A stretch of DNA of 64,000 nt from an uncultured Pelagibacteraceae bacterium (lineage in GTDB: Bacteria; Pseudomonadota; Alphaproteobacteria; Pelagibacterales; Pelagibacteraceae): assembly GCA_902587095.1 (NCBI GenBank), contig CACIJY010000001.1, positions 62,001 to 126,000 on the forward strand, in the 5' to 3' direction. A program made the translations under genes and the position numbers. The stretch's first letter is position 1, and each line of letters starts with the position of its first letter. Shown one piece after another: positions 39,915 to 48,804 of this stretch. The notes beneath the pieces were generated by a model. That model searched no databases and had not been told where the DNA came from. It worked only from the letters and a program-made list of their open reading frames with translations.

Positions 39915-42228
39915 ATTATTCATCTGTTTTTTTTTCATATTTAGCACATACAACTTGAACAACGCAGTAAGTAAAGAGCACTTTGACTGTAATAACTATA
40001 ATTCTTTATACACAGAACAAAACAAAGATTACATACCCATAAAAAGTATAGATATTGAGATAAATGAATATAAAAATTGGCAAGTTAACAATTTAAGAAT
40101 ATTAACTAATACTTCATACTTAATACCAGACAAATTTAAAAAAAAATTTAATGCTAATGTAAAAGTAGTTTATCAAAACAAAATAAATTGTAAAATTAAA
40201 GCAAGAGTAAGAACACATGGAGATCTTAAAGATCATATTGTTTATAAAGACGGAAAAGTTTTTCAAAGCCTAGATGTTGATCTAATTGATGGACATGTAA
40301 ATAATATCACAAAATTTAAGCTGTTTCTTAAAAATACAAGAGGTAATGCTGAAGATGAAATATTTATGACTGAATTATTAAGACAATTAAATTTTATTGC
40401 ACCAAGAACACAACTTGTGAAAGTAATAGTAAATGGTGAGAAAAACGAAATGCTTTTTCAAGAAAAATCCTCAAAAGAACTACTTGAGTATAACAAAAGA
40501 AAAGAAGGTCCAATACTAGAGGGGGATGAAAAATATATGATGAAATTTTCGTCAAAAGTAAAAAATAATGATGGGGTGAATTGGTCAGAGATTTTTAGAG
40601 TTTCTGAACTAGGTACGAAAATACAGCTCTCAAAAGTTACTAATTCAAAATGGGCAGTAAAAAGTAACAGCTCAAAAAAAAATGCTTTTAGAGCTCTAGA
40701 TAAATTAAACTTTGCTTATTTAGTTTTTTTAAACAATTTTAAAGATAAGAATAATAATTACTTTTTTTTAGACTATAACCTTGATAATTCAATATTATCA
40801 CAAGGAATAGAAAGAAATCTAAATAGATTAGATATTTTTAACAATATAATTTTAGCAGCAAATGGGAATCACGCACTTTATGTTCATAATAGAAAATTTT
40901 ACTGGAATTCAGAGGAAAATTATTTTGAGCCTATTTATTATGATGGTGAATTTGACCTGAAAAAAACTCAAAATAAACTTAACTATCCGTTAAGTCAAAA
41001 CTATGCTGCTTCTTTAATTAAGTTAAAAAATATAATTTTAAATTTAAAAGTTGATAAACTTCAGGATAATCTTGAAACAAAAAATCTTTTCCTTGATCTG
41101 GATAAAATTCAAGTAAAATTGAACGATTTACTGAGAAATATAAAAGAAATACAAAAATTATTAAAAAAAAAAGATGTGGCTGAAATAGAATATAATAATA
41201 ATAGTTATTTTAATAAAAACTTAAAAAAAAATTATTTAGACAATTTCAAAAATCAAAAAATTAAAGCTAAATTTATACAATTTGAACCTGATCAAAATGT
41301 ATTTAAAGTCTGTAGTGATGATATTTTAATATGTAATGAAAATTTTTATATAGATATAAATAATCAAAGAAAGCTCCTAGAGTCAGAACTAACAATTGAT
41401 GGGAATAATTATGAATACTTAAACCTAAAGAATGATAATGAGGATAAATATAAAAAAATTGTTTTAAATGATGATTATTTTGAAAATGTTAATTTTTATT
41501 TTAATAATGGAGTTGATTACTTCTATGATAAAAAAAATAAAATTTTTAATATTACTCAGAACGAATTGATTGGTAGAAGTTTTTTTCTCTATGGTAAAAT
41601 TAATGATGTCAAAATAAATTATATCGGTAATCAAAATAATTTCAAAAATAAATTGGCAAAGAGAATTGATACGAAAAATCTAACTGGGTGTTTAAATTTT
41701 ATTAAAATAAATTTTAACAAGTCAATTTTGAATTCAAATAACTCAACTTGTGAAGATGGAATTAACATAATTAACAGTACCGGCATTTTAGAAAAAATTA
41801 TTTCTAACAATTCTCTTTATGATGCTATAGATTTAGATTTTTCAGATCTATTAGTCAATAAGGTTGTAGTTACTAATGCATTAAATGATTGTATAGATTT
41901 TTCTTATGGAAAATACGAAATAAAAAAATCTTCACTAGTATCATGCGGAGACAAAGGAGTTTCAGTAGGTGAAAAATCAAGTGCTAATTTTGGAGAAATA
42001 AATCTTGAAATTGCAAAAATAGGAGTTGCTTCTAAAGACTCATCCAACGTTCAAATAGAAAATTCAAAAATTTCCTCAGTTGAGAATTGTTTCTCCAGTT
42101 ACAGAAAAAAACAAGAATTTGATGGTGGGTTTATTAAAGTTCAAAAATCAAGCTGTGTAAATTATTCTAAAAATTACTTTTTTGATAATAACTCTAAAAT
42201 AGAAATAATTGTAAACGAGGAAATTTAG
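39898..42228 (+). CDS. Exported CotH-like protein with C-terminal beta-helix
   Basis: A 776-residue protein from the ATG at 39898 (a TTG one codon earlier is less likely). A signal peptide covers residues 1-25. Residues about 40-400 resemble the CotH kinase-like fold: IKARVRTHGDLKDH near 100 stands where spore-coat CotH has its RGNSS loop, and EPIYYDGEFDL near 344 stands where its Asp-rich metal motif lies. Residues about 610-770 show repeated short beta segments (NDCIDFSYG, GDKGVSVGE, SSNVQIENSKISS) typical of a right-handed parallel beta-helix. CotH relatives can phosphorylate proteins. Homology is remote and catalysis unproven. It lies five bases before the VTC gene. Confidence 0.65.
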   Translation: MSALFKLFICFFFIFSTYNLNNAVSKEHFDCNNYNSLYTEQNKDYIPIKSIDIEINEYKNWQVNNLRILTNTSYLIPDKFKKKFNANVKVVYQNKINCKIKARVRTHGDLKDHIVYKDGKVFQSLDVDLIDGHVNNITKFKLFLKNTRGNAEDEIFMTELLRQLNFIAPRTQLVKVIVNGEKNEMLFQEKSSKELLEYNKRKEGPILEGDEKYMMKFSSKVKNNDGVNWSEIFRVSELGTKIQLSKVTNSKWAVKSNSSKKNAFRALDKLNFAYLVFLNNFKDKNNNYFFLDYNLDNSILSQGIERNLNRLDIFNNIILAANGNHALYVHNRKFYWNSEENYFEPIYYDGEFDLKKTQNKLNYPLSQNYAASLIKLKNIILNLKVDKLQDNLETKNLFLDLDKIQVKLNDLLRNIKEIQKLLKKKDVAEIEYNNNSYFNKNLKKNYLDNFKNQKIKAKFIQFEPDQNVFKVCSDDILICNENFYIDINNQRKLLESELTIDGNNYEYLNLKNDNEDKYKKIVLNDDYFENVNFYFNNGVDYFYDKKNKIFNITQNELIGRSFFLYGKINDVKINYIGNQNNFKNKLAKRIDTKNLTGCLNFIKINFNKSILNSNNSTCEDGINIINSTGILEKIISNNSLYDAIDLDFSDLLVNKVVVTNALNDCIDFSYGKYEIKKSSLVSCGDKGVSVGEKSSANFGEINLEIAKIGVASKDSSNVQIENSKISSVENCFSSYRKKQEFDGGFIKVQKSSCVNYSKNYFFDNNSKIEIIVNEEI

Positions 42229-42233
42229 CTTAG

Positions 42234-42827
42234 ATGACCTACAGAGTTGAAAAAAAATTATTTATTAAAAAAGAAAATTTTTTTGAGTTTAAAAGAAAAC
42301 TTTTAGAAAAAGGTGTAAAAAGACTATTCAAAAACCGCGAAGTTAACAGCCTATATTTTGATAACTCTAGAAAAGATATGTTCCAAGATTCGATTGAAGG
42401 TCTGACACCCAGAAAAAAGATTAGAATTAGAAATTATCCAGATGATAAGAGAGAATTTTTGTTTTTAGAAACCAAGATATCAAGTGTTGAAGGAAGATTT
42501 AAAAAAAATAAAAAAATCAGCAGAGGTACTTTTGAAAATTTTAAAAAGAATGGAATATTTGATGATAGATATGGAATATGCAGACCAATTTTAAATGTTA
42601 AATATGAAAGAGAATACTTTAGGAAGGAAGATGTGAGAATTACTTTAGATTATAATATTATTTACAAACTTCATAATAGTAAAATTATTAAAAAGGATGA
42701 AGAAATCGTTGCTGAACTTAAAACTTCTATAAATAAAAATTTAGACGATTTATTTGAAATGTATCCTTTCCAAGAAATAAGGTTTTCAAAATACTGCAAT
42801 GGAATAAAGCTTTTTTACAATGAATAA
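42234..42827 (+). CDS. VTC-domain (polyphosphate polymerase-fold) protein
   Basis: A 197-residue protein that is one VTC domain, a triphosphate-tunnel fold used for polyphosphate synthesis in yeast Vtc4. Tunnel-lining residues are visible: RVEKKLFI (4-11), SLYFDN (39-44), KKIRIRNY (61-68), FLETK (77-81), VKYEREYF (122-129), VRITLDYN (134-141), VAELKTS (159-165) and FSKYCNGI (184-191). The set of basic residues and the Glu pairs for metal binding looks complete, so the domain is probably active. No SPX or membrane domain is attached; the upstream DUF4956 protein may supply the membrane part. It overlaps the next gene by eight bases. Confidence 0.85.
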   Translation: MTYRVEKKLFIKKENFFEFKRKLLEKGVKRLFKNREVNSLYFDNSRKDMFQDSIEGLTPRKKIRIRNYPDDKREFLFLETKISSVEGRFKKNKKISRGTFENFKKNGIFDDRYGICRPILNVKYEREYFRKEDVRITLDYNIIYKLHNSKIIKKDEEIVAELKTSINKNLDDLFEMYPFQEIRFSKYCNGIKLFYNE

Positions 42828-43803
42828 TATGAATGTCGCTTTAGTCGGGTCTAATTTTGCGTTAAGAGGATATTTACCAGCTATCAAAAATATAAAAAAC
42901 TTGAAGCTAAAAATATTGTGTAGTCGTAACATATTTAAATCACATAAAATATATAATAATCATAAAAAAATTAAACTTGAATATAATTGGAAAAAAGTCT
43001 TTAGAAGTGATATTGACTTAATCATCTTAGCTGTTCCACCAAAAGTACAAATTGAAATATTAAATTATAATTTAAAATTTAAGAAAAAAATAATATTTGA
43101 AAAACCAATATCTAATAATATAAACCTATCCAAAAATATTATAAGAATGATTAAGAGAAAAAAGATTAAATCAGATATTAATTTAACTTTTTTAAATCAC
43201 CAGTTATTCGTTAAAACACGTAATATCATAAAAAAACAAAAGTTAGGCAAAATCTTAAACTTTAAAGTTTTATGGAGTTTTAGAAGTTTTGATTTAGATA
43301 AAAAAATCAAATCATGGAAAACAATTGAAAATCAAGGAGGTGGCATTAAAAATATTTTTTTGACACATGTGTTTTCTTACTGTGAATTTTTTTTTGGAAA
43401 TTGCAAAATAACTAATTATGAATATAAGATAAGTAATTTTAAAGGAATCGATTACAAAAGAAAGATATCTTGTTCCATAAAAAATCAAGATGGGTCAACA
43501 GGTAAGATTAGACTTTTTGCAAAAAAAAAGGGGGTACAAGAGCACAAAATAACTATTAAATTCGAAAAGGGCCAAATTCAGCTATTTACTAAATCTAAAG
43601 ATTGGACTAAGAATTTTGTTTTAAAAATTCATAATGAAATCTCGAAAAAGCGAAAAACTATTAAATCTAAAAATTTATCAAAATTTAAAGATGGTAGGTC
43701 GAATCAAATATTTATAATGTTAAAAAATTTTTTAAAAAAAAAACATCATTCAAATATAGATTATTGTTTAAATGCTGAATACCTAAACAGCACTATAAGA
43801 TAA
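42820..43803 (+). CDS. Gfo/Idh/MocA family oxidoreductase
   Basis: A 327-residue NAD(P)-dependent sugar oxidoreductase-like protein. It opens with a dinucleotide-binding strand MNVALVGSNFALRGYLPAI, in which the usual GxGxxG is degenerate (GSNFALRG). The motif FEKPIS near residue 90 holds the catalytic Lys of the family. A C-terminal alpha/beta domain of the MocA type follows, with QGGGIKNIFLTHVFSY near 170. Members reduce or epimerise sugars. It overlaps the VTC gene by eight bases and lies six bases before the C-methyltransferase gene. The degenerate Gly-rich loop leaves cofactor use open. Confidence 0.75.
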   Translation: MNNMNVALVGSNFALRGYLPAIKNIKNLKLKILCSRNIFKSHKIYNNHKKIKLEYNWKKVFRSDIDLIILAVPPKVQIEILNYNLKFKKKIIFEKPISNNINLSKNIIRMIKRKKIKSDINLTFLNHQLFVKTRNIIKKQKLGKILNFKVLWSFRSFDLDKKIKSWKTIENQGGGIKNIFLTHVFSYCEFFFGNCKITNYEYKISNFKGIDYKRKISCSIKNQDGSTGKIRLFAKKKGVQEHKITIKFEKGQIQLFTKSKDWTKNFVLKIHNEISKKRKTIKSKNLSKFKDGRSNQIFIMLKNFLKKKHHSNIDYCLNAEYLNSTIR

Positions 43804-43808
43804 ATAAA

Positions 43809-45059
43809 ATGGACAAACATAATTTTGCACCTGGAAAAATTACTAAGTGTCAAATTTGTGGATCTAAAAACTTAATAAACATAATGACATTAGGTAATCA
43901 GCCGCTTGCAAATTCACTGGTGAAGAACGCCAACAATGAAAATGAGATTAAAAAATTTCCTATTAATATAATTAGATGTAAAGATTGCACTCTGTTACAA
44001 ATAGATTATGTAGTCAATCAAAATGAAGTTTATCATATGGATTACCCTTATCTCCCAGGAATAACTTTAACAGTTGATAAAGAGCAAAAACAACTATCAG
44101 ATGATCTTTATAAAAAATTAAATTTAAAGACTGACGAGTTAGTTGTTGATATTGGAAGTAATGACGGAAGTTTATTAAGGTATTTTAAGGAAAAAGGTTT
44201 AAATACTTTGGGTGTAGAGCCCACCAACATATCAAAAATTGCGAATAAAAATGGCATAAACACAATTCAATCTTTTTTTAATAAAAATATATCAGAAAAG
44301 ATAATAAAAGAACAAGGTAGAGCCAAATTAATAACCAGCACTAACGTTTTCGCTCATATGTCTACGTTAGGAGATGTGATGGAAGGAATAACAAAATTAT
44401 TAGATAAAGACGGATACTATGCATTTGAAAATCATTATATAATGGAAATATTAAATAAGGTTCAGTACGACACTTTTTACCATGAGCATTTAAGGACATA
44501 TTCGCTCCTATCATTAGTAAAGCTATTTGAAATGTATAATTTGTGTTTATTTGATGCAAAAATTGTAACAAGATATGGCGGAAGTATAAGATGTATTGTG
44601 TCAAAAAAAGAGAGAAATAAAACTCAAAGTTTATTAAATTTACTAGAAAATGAAAAAAATAAATTGGTTGATAATTGTGAAGAAACGTACAGAGTTTTTA
44701 AAGAAAAGGTAGAAAAATCAAAAAAAGATTTGTTGGAAATAATAACAAAACTCAAATCAGACGGAAAAAGTATAGTAGCAAAATCTTGTCCGGCTAGAGC
44801 AGTAGTTTTGCTTAGTTATTGTGGAATCAATAACAGACATGTTAGCTATGTTGCTGAGCAACCTACGTCATTAAAACTAGATTATTATATACCTGGAACA
44901 AATTTAAAAATTGTAGACGATGAAATATTAACAAAAGATGAACCAGATTATATTCTTCTTTTAGCATGGCATTTGAGTGAACCTATAATTCAAAAATGGA
45001 AAAAAAGAGGGTTAAAATCAAAATTCATAATCCCGCTCCCTGAGGTAAGAATTTTATGA
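43809..45059 (+). CDS. Sugar C-methyltransferase (zinc-binding, class I)
   Basis: A 416-residue protein with the three-part layout of nucleotide-sugar C-methyltransferases such as TylC3 and TcaB9. An N-terminal zinc domain has C14, C17, C57 and C60 (CQIC and CKDC). The central SAM domain has VVDIGSNDGSLLRYF from residue 112, and the hallmark EHLRTYSL lies near 220. The C-terminal domain binds nucleotide and has PARAVVLLSYCGI near 332. It would add a methyl group to a keto sugar, making a branched sugar. It overlaps the SDR gene by four bases. Confidence 0.85.
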   Translation: MDKHNFAPGKITKCQICGSKNLINIMTLGNQPLANSLVKNANNENEIKKFPINIIRCKDCTLLQIDYVVNQNEVYHMDYPYLPGITLTVDKEQKQLSDDLYKKLNLKTDELVVDIGSNDGSLLRYFKEKGLNTLGVEPTNISKIANKNGINTIQSFFNKNISEKIIKEQGRAKLITSTNVFAHMSTLGDVMEGITKLLDKDGYYAFENHYIMEILNKVQYDTFYHEHLRTYSLLSLVKLFEMYNLCLFDAKIVTRYGGSIRCIVSKKERNKTQSLLNLLENEKNKLVDNCEETYRVFKEKVEKSKKDLLEIITKLKSDGKSIVAKSCPARAVVLLSYCGINNRHVSYVAEQPTSLKLDYYIPGTNLKIVDDEILTKDEPDYILLLAWHLSEPIIQKWKKRGLKSKFIIPLPEVRIL

Positions 45060-46090
45060 GCGAGAGATATTACTTAGAAAAAGATATTAAAGAAATAGTA
45101 AAAAACTTAAGAAAATATAAAAATAAAATTTATGGAAAAAAATTTTTCATAACCGGTGCTAACGGTTTTTTAGGGAAATATTTTATAAAAGTTATAAATG
45201 AATTGAATAAGCAAACTAATAAAAAAATTAAGGTTATAGCAAACGACATAAAGTTTGATAATTGTGATATTTTTTATGACAAAAATGTAAAAATAATTAA
45301 GAAAGATATAAACAAAATTTACAATTTTAATTATAAATGTGACTATATTTTACATGCAGCAGGAATACCTAGTCCAAAAAATTATTTCAAGAAACCAATT
45401 GAAACAATATTTACAAGCATTACATCAACAAAAAACCTTTTAGAATACTCTGCAAAAAAAAAATCAAAATTTATTTTTTTTAGTAGCAGCGAAATTTATG
45501 GTAATCCAGATAAAAAAAATATCCCTACAAAAGAAACATATAATGGAAATGTTTCTTCTATAGAAGATAGATCTTGTTATGATGAAGGTAAGAGAGTTGG
45601 AGAAACACTATGTTATTTTTATAAAATTAAAAGAGGTGTTGATATATGTATATTTAGACCATTCAATGTATTTGGACCTGGTATGCCTAGAAATGACTAT
45701 AGAGTTTTTCCACGTTTCTTTAGTTCAATAAAAGACAAAAAACCTATCACTATTTTTAAAAATGGTAAACAAACGAGAACATTTTGTTACGTAACTGATG
45801 CTATAACTGCAATGTTTATAGTAACTCTTGTCGGTAAGAATTTTGTCTACAATATTGGTAATAATAAACCTGAATTAAATATGAATAAACTGCATGAAAT
45901 AATGCAGATAGCTCTTAAAAAAAAAATAAAGTCAACAAACATCGGTTATCCTAAAAATTATCCTCAGATAGAGCCTCAAAGAAGATGTCCTGACATATCA
46001 AAACTGCTGAAAGAATTTAATTTTAGAAGTAAGGTTAATATAAAAGAAGCAATTGTCAGATTTTATTATTGGACATCAAAATACTACTAA
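45056..46090 (+). CDS. NAD-dependent nucleotide-sugar epimerase/dehydratase (SDR)
   Basis: A 344-residue extended SDR enzyme. The Rossmann loop ITGANGFLGKYF lies at residues 32-43, GIPSPKNYFKKPIETI near 102, and the catalytic Tyr-x3-Lys is YDEGK near 174 with the preceding SSSEIYGN. The YDEGKRVGET pattern is closest to UDP-glucuronate decarboxylase (UXS) and UDP-sugar dehydratase relatives. It also has RPFNVFGPGMP and a C-terminal RCPDISK. The N terminus carries about 25 extra residues. The product sugar is not certain. It converges on the TIM-barrel gene with a four-base overlap. Confidence 0.85.
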   Translation: MSERYYLEKDIKEIVKNLRKYKNKIYGKKFFITGANGFLGKYFIKVINELNKQTNKKIKVIANDIKFDNCDIFYDKNVKIIKKDINKIYNFNYKCDYILHAAGIPSPKNYFKKPIETIFTSITSTKNLLEYSAKKKSKFIFFSSSEIYGNPDKKNIPTKETYNGNVSSIEDRSCYDEGKRVGETLCYFYKIKRGVDICIFRPFNVFGPGMPRNDYRVFPRFFSSIKDKKPITIFKNGKQTRTFCYVTDAITAMFIVTLVGKNFVYNIGNNKPELNMNKLHEIMQIALKKKIKSTNIGYPKNYPQIEPQRRCPDISKLLKEFNFRSKVNIKEAIVRFYYWTSKYY

Positions 46091-46893
46091 AAAATATTAA
46101 TTTTTTTTAGATTTTTAATGGAAAATAAAAATTTTTTTTCGTTATATTTTTTATCAATTATTTCCAAAGAAATTTTATTAAATTGTTTTTGTTTTTTTAA
46201 AAGTTTAATAAATAATATATTTTTTTTGCTTGGCACATCAAAATAATTAAAATTACGCTCAGATATTTGAATATTTTTAATCATTTTTTTATTATTTAAA
46301 AATTTATTTTTATCAAATTTTTGAAAATGATAAATACTTGTGTCGAAATTTATCCCTATATTTGGGGAGTTTATTCTTGATATCAAATTTGTCAAATATG
46401 ATATATCAAAGATAAATTTTTCTTTATAATTTTTAGGTATAGTTTCTATACATAATAAAATTTTATTTTTTTTTAAAAGTTTACTCAAATATTTAAAATA
46501 GTTTACGAAATAAAGGTTCGCTTTTTCCAATTTTAATTTTTTTGGATTTCTAAATTTAGATGATCCAAGTATTATTTTATTTGTTTTAAATATTTTGCAT
46601 AATTTTATAATAAGTTTAAAATGATTAGTAATTTTTTTCCGATTTTTAATATCGAAGAAATTGTATCTTTTTTTATAAAAGATACCTTGAATTGAGTTTA
46701 TTTCAATATTGTGATCGTTAAAAATTCTTTTTAATTTTTTTGAATTTTCAATTATGTTTGACCAGGAATTGAAATAGTTTAATGGAGCAAAATCAATTCC
46801 AGAAATCTTTTCGTTATTTAAATATTTGATAATTCTGATATTATTTTTTCGCCCCCAACATAAATTAGAAACAAACAATTTTTTTTTAATCAT
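46087..46893 (-). CDS. Sugar phosphate isomerase/epimerase-like TIM-barrel protein
   Basis: A 268-residue protein resembling the AP-endonuclease-2/xylose-isomerase-like TIM barrel. Segments IDFAPLNYFNSW, INSIQGIFYK, KIILGSSKFRNP, ILLCIETIPKNY and INFDTSIYH are spaced as barrel strands. The Glu in CIETIP and the Asp in NFDTSIYHF sit where the metal ligands of this family lie, and KISLEIID near the C terminus supplies another Glu. Its substrate is unknown; sugar context favours an isomerase or epimerase. It overlaps the GT2 gene upstream by eight bases. Confidence 0.7.
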   Translation of the reverse strand: MIKKKLFVSNLCWGRKNNIRIIKYLNNEKISGIDFAPLNYFNSWSNIIENSKKLKRIFNDHNIEINSIQGIFYKKRYNFFDIKNRKKITNHFKLIIKLCKIFKTNKIILGSSKFRNPKKLKLEKANLYFVNYFKYLSKLLKKNKILLCIETIPKNYKEKFIFDISYLTNLISRINSPNIGINFDTSIYHFQKFDKNKFLNNKKMIKNIQISERNFNYFDVPSKKNILFIKLLKKQKQFNKISLEIIDKKYNEKKFLFSIKNLKKINIF

Positions 46894-47749
46894 CTTTATT
46901 CTTTTTTAAAAAATGGAAATCTATTTTACAAAAATAATACAAAATCATAAAATTTACCTTAATAAGATTAAATCTAAATTTTAATAAATCTTCAAATGTC
47001 CATTTGATTGTTTTTTTTATTTGTCTGATTATATTTTTAATCGTTTTAAAGAGATTTCTTTTTTTTAGTCCATCCCCATAAAGAATGTACCTCCAATATC
47101 TATTAGATAATGTAAAATAGTTATCATTGAGAAGATGATGACAAATAGCTTCGCTTTCGTAGTAAAGTGTATGATTATTATTTCTTAAATATTTCGTTAG
47201 AATATTTTCATCACCATTAAGCTTAAAATACTCTCCATAGTTTTTATACAACTGTTTAGTATTTAAGTTATCAATTTTTAAAATGTTGTTACAACCAAAA
47301 ACTAAGTCTGGGTTCATAATACTTTTTTCACCCCAGTGCTGACGTAATCTTAATGATCTCCAAAAATTACAAGGTTTTTCAACATACTTTTCGTACATCT
47401 TTCCGCAAACCCAAGTAGCATTATTTTTTTTTATGGAGTGAAAAATTACTTTTAACCAGTCTCTATCTAGCTCTACGTCGGCATCTACAGACGCAATATA
47501 ATTTGTTTTAAGATAATTTACTGCTATATCCCTTGTCAAAGAAATACCTAAATTTTTTTTATTTTCTAATATATCTATTTTATCTTTATAAAGATCTAGA
47601 ATTTTCTTTGTATCATCAGTAGAATTGTCATTTATAACAAGAATTTTTTGTGGCCTGAGGGTTTGATTTAAAATTCCTTCTATACACCTTTTTATTGTTT
47701 TTTCGCCATTATAAACTGGAACATACAAAGAAATATTAGGGTCATCCAT
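46886..47749 (-). CDS. Glycosyltransferase family 2
   Basis: A 287-residue GT-A glycosyltransferase. The N-terminal ISLYVPVYNGEKTIKRCIEG, the nucleotide-binding LVINDNSTDDTKKIL near 35-48 and the DxD-like SVDADVELD near 92 are standard GT2 elements. A C-terminal segment of charged and hydrophobic residues (about 240-280) may attach to the membrane. It pairs with the downstream sugar isomerase gene through an eight-base overlap. Donor and acceptor are unknown. The 142-base divergent gap to the next gene (47750-47891) is very A+T-rich and probably holds both promoters. Confidence 0.85.
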   Translation of the reverse strand: MDDPNISLYVPVYNGEKTIKRCIEGILNQTLRPQKILVINDNSTDDTKKILDLYKDKIDILENKKNLGISLTRDIAVNYLKTNYIASVDADVELDRDWLKVIFHSIKKNNATWVCGKMYEKYVEKPCNFWRSLRLRQHWGEKSIMNPDLVFGCNNILKIDNLNTKQLYKNYGEYFKLNGDENILTKYLRNNNHTLYYESEAICHHLLNDNYFTLSNRYWRYILYGDGLKKRNLFKTIKNIIRQIKKTIKWTFEDLLKFRFNLIKVNFMILYYFCKIDFHFLKKNKDD

Positions 47750-47891
47750 AATGATGTCTTTAAATTGAAAACATGCAACAAGATATACTTATAAATGTTT
47801 AAAAACAATCTATATAAAATTTTTATATTTTATAATATATGTTTGCAAATTCTTGTAAAAACAATAAAAGTTTCTAAGTATTTATTCATTC

Positions 47892-48797
47892 ATGAAATAT
47901 TTTAAAAAAGTCAAAGAGATTAAAAAAAAAGAGGGTACTATTAAAGAAGTAAAAAACTTCCTAAATAAAGGTGAAATAGATAAAATTCTTAAATATGTTA
48001 AAAACAATAAAAACTTTTTTGTGAATAGAAATGATGGATGGAAAATATCATTTAATAAAATAGATAAAGAACCTGTAAGGTCAATTGAAAATTGGCATCC
48101 AGTAATCAAAAATATTTTAAGTAGTAAGTTAAGAAAAACTTTTCCCAACATTGATTACTATGTGCATGATAAAGAATTTCCCCCACACATATTTAAAAGT
48201 AACTATCCTCTTAAAATTCATGCTGATACAGGTAAAAATAATAAGAATGAAATACCTTTTAAACAAATACTTGTCCCCCTTCATATTGACAAAAAAAGTC
48301 AGAATGTATTTACAGTTTTTTTTAAAAATAGATGGTATGGGCCTGCTGCAAATTTCAGGTCAAAAAAAACTACTTATGATCCACTAGAAATAATTGACAA
48401 AAATAAAAATTTCGTAAGGATTGATAATTTAAAAGAATTTTCAAATTTTCTTAATAAAAGTAAAAAAAAAAAAGTAGTAAATTTTAAACAAGGAGTTTTC
48501 ACAAATAATTTGAGATTAAGACAAAAGATAAAGAAACTTTTAACAAAAAAAAGATACAATATAACTACTTCAAAGTTAATTAATAATAAAAAGAAATTTC
48601 CTGTAAATATATATAGGAAATATCTTACACACGAAGATTATGCAGATTTTAATGGATTAAAATTTTGGAAAGCCATAAAGTGGAAAGTTGGTAACGCAAT
48701 TATTTGGGATAGAAGTATTATTCATTCCTCTAATAATTTTTTAAAACATAAAGCTTTTTCAAAAATAGGTTTATCAATTTTTTTAAATAGAAAATAA
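47892..48797 (+). CDS. Putative 2-oxoglutarate/Fe(II)-dependent oxygenase
   Basis: A 301-residue protein with a candidate cupin-type metal site. The HxD pair is H110 and D112 in LKIHADTG. The distal His is H278 in GNAIIWDRSIIHSSNN, followed by a possible 2-oxoglutarate-binding basic residue near K291. The stretch PFKQILVPLHIDKKSQN resembles the core strands of PhyH/2OG oxygenases. The protein is highly lysine-rich with a weakly conserved middle. It would hydroxylate a sugar or lipid of the glycan, but this is inferred from fold and context. It is followed seven bases later by the GT61 gene. Confidence 0.55.
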   Translation: MKYFKKVKEIKKKEGTIKEVKNFLNKGEIDKILKYVKNNKNFFVNRNDGWKISFNKIDKEPVRSIENWHPVIKNILSSKLRKTFPNIDYYVHDKEFPPHIFKSNYPLKIHADTGKNNKNEIPFKQILVPLHIDKKSQNVFTVFFKNRWYGPAANFRSKKTTYDPLEIIDKNKNFVRIDNLKEFSNFLNKSKKKKVVNFKQGVFTNNLRLRQKIKKLLTKKRYNITTSKLINNKKKFPVNIYRKYLTHEDYADFNGLKFWKAIKWKVGNAIIWDRSIIHSSNNFLKHKAFSKIGLSIFLNRK

Positions 48798-48804
48798 TCA
48801 AATT

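Noticed and set aside
47750-47891. Small gene or RNA in the divergent gap before the oxygenase-like gene
   Set aside because: A+T-rich with a weak TATA-like palindrome only; it most likely holds two ordinary promoters.
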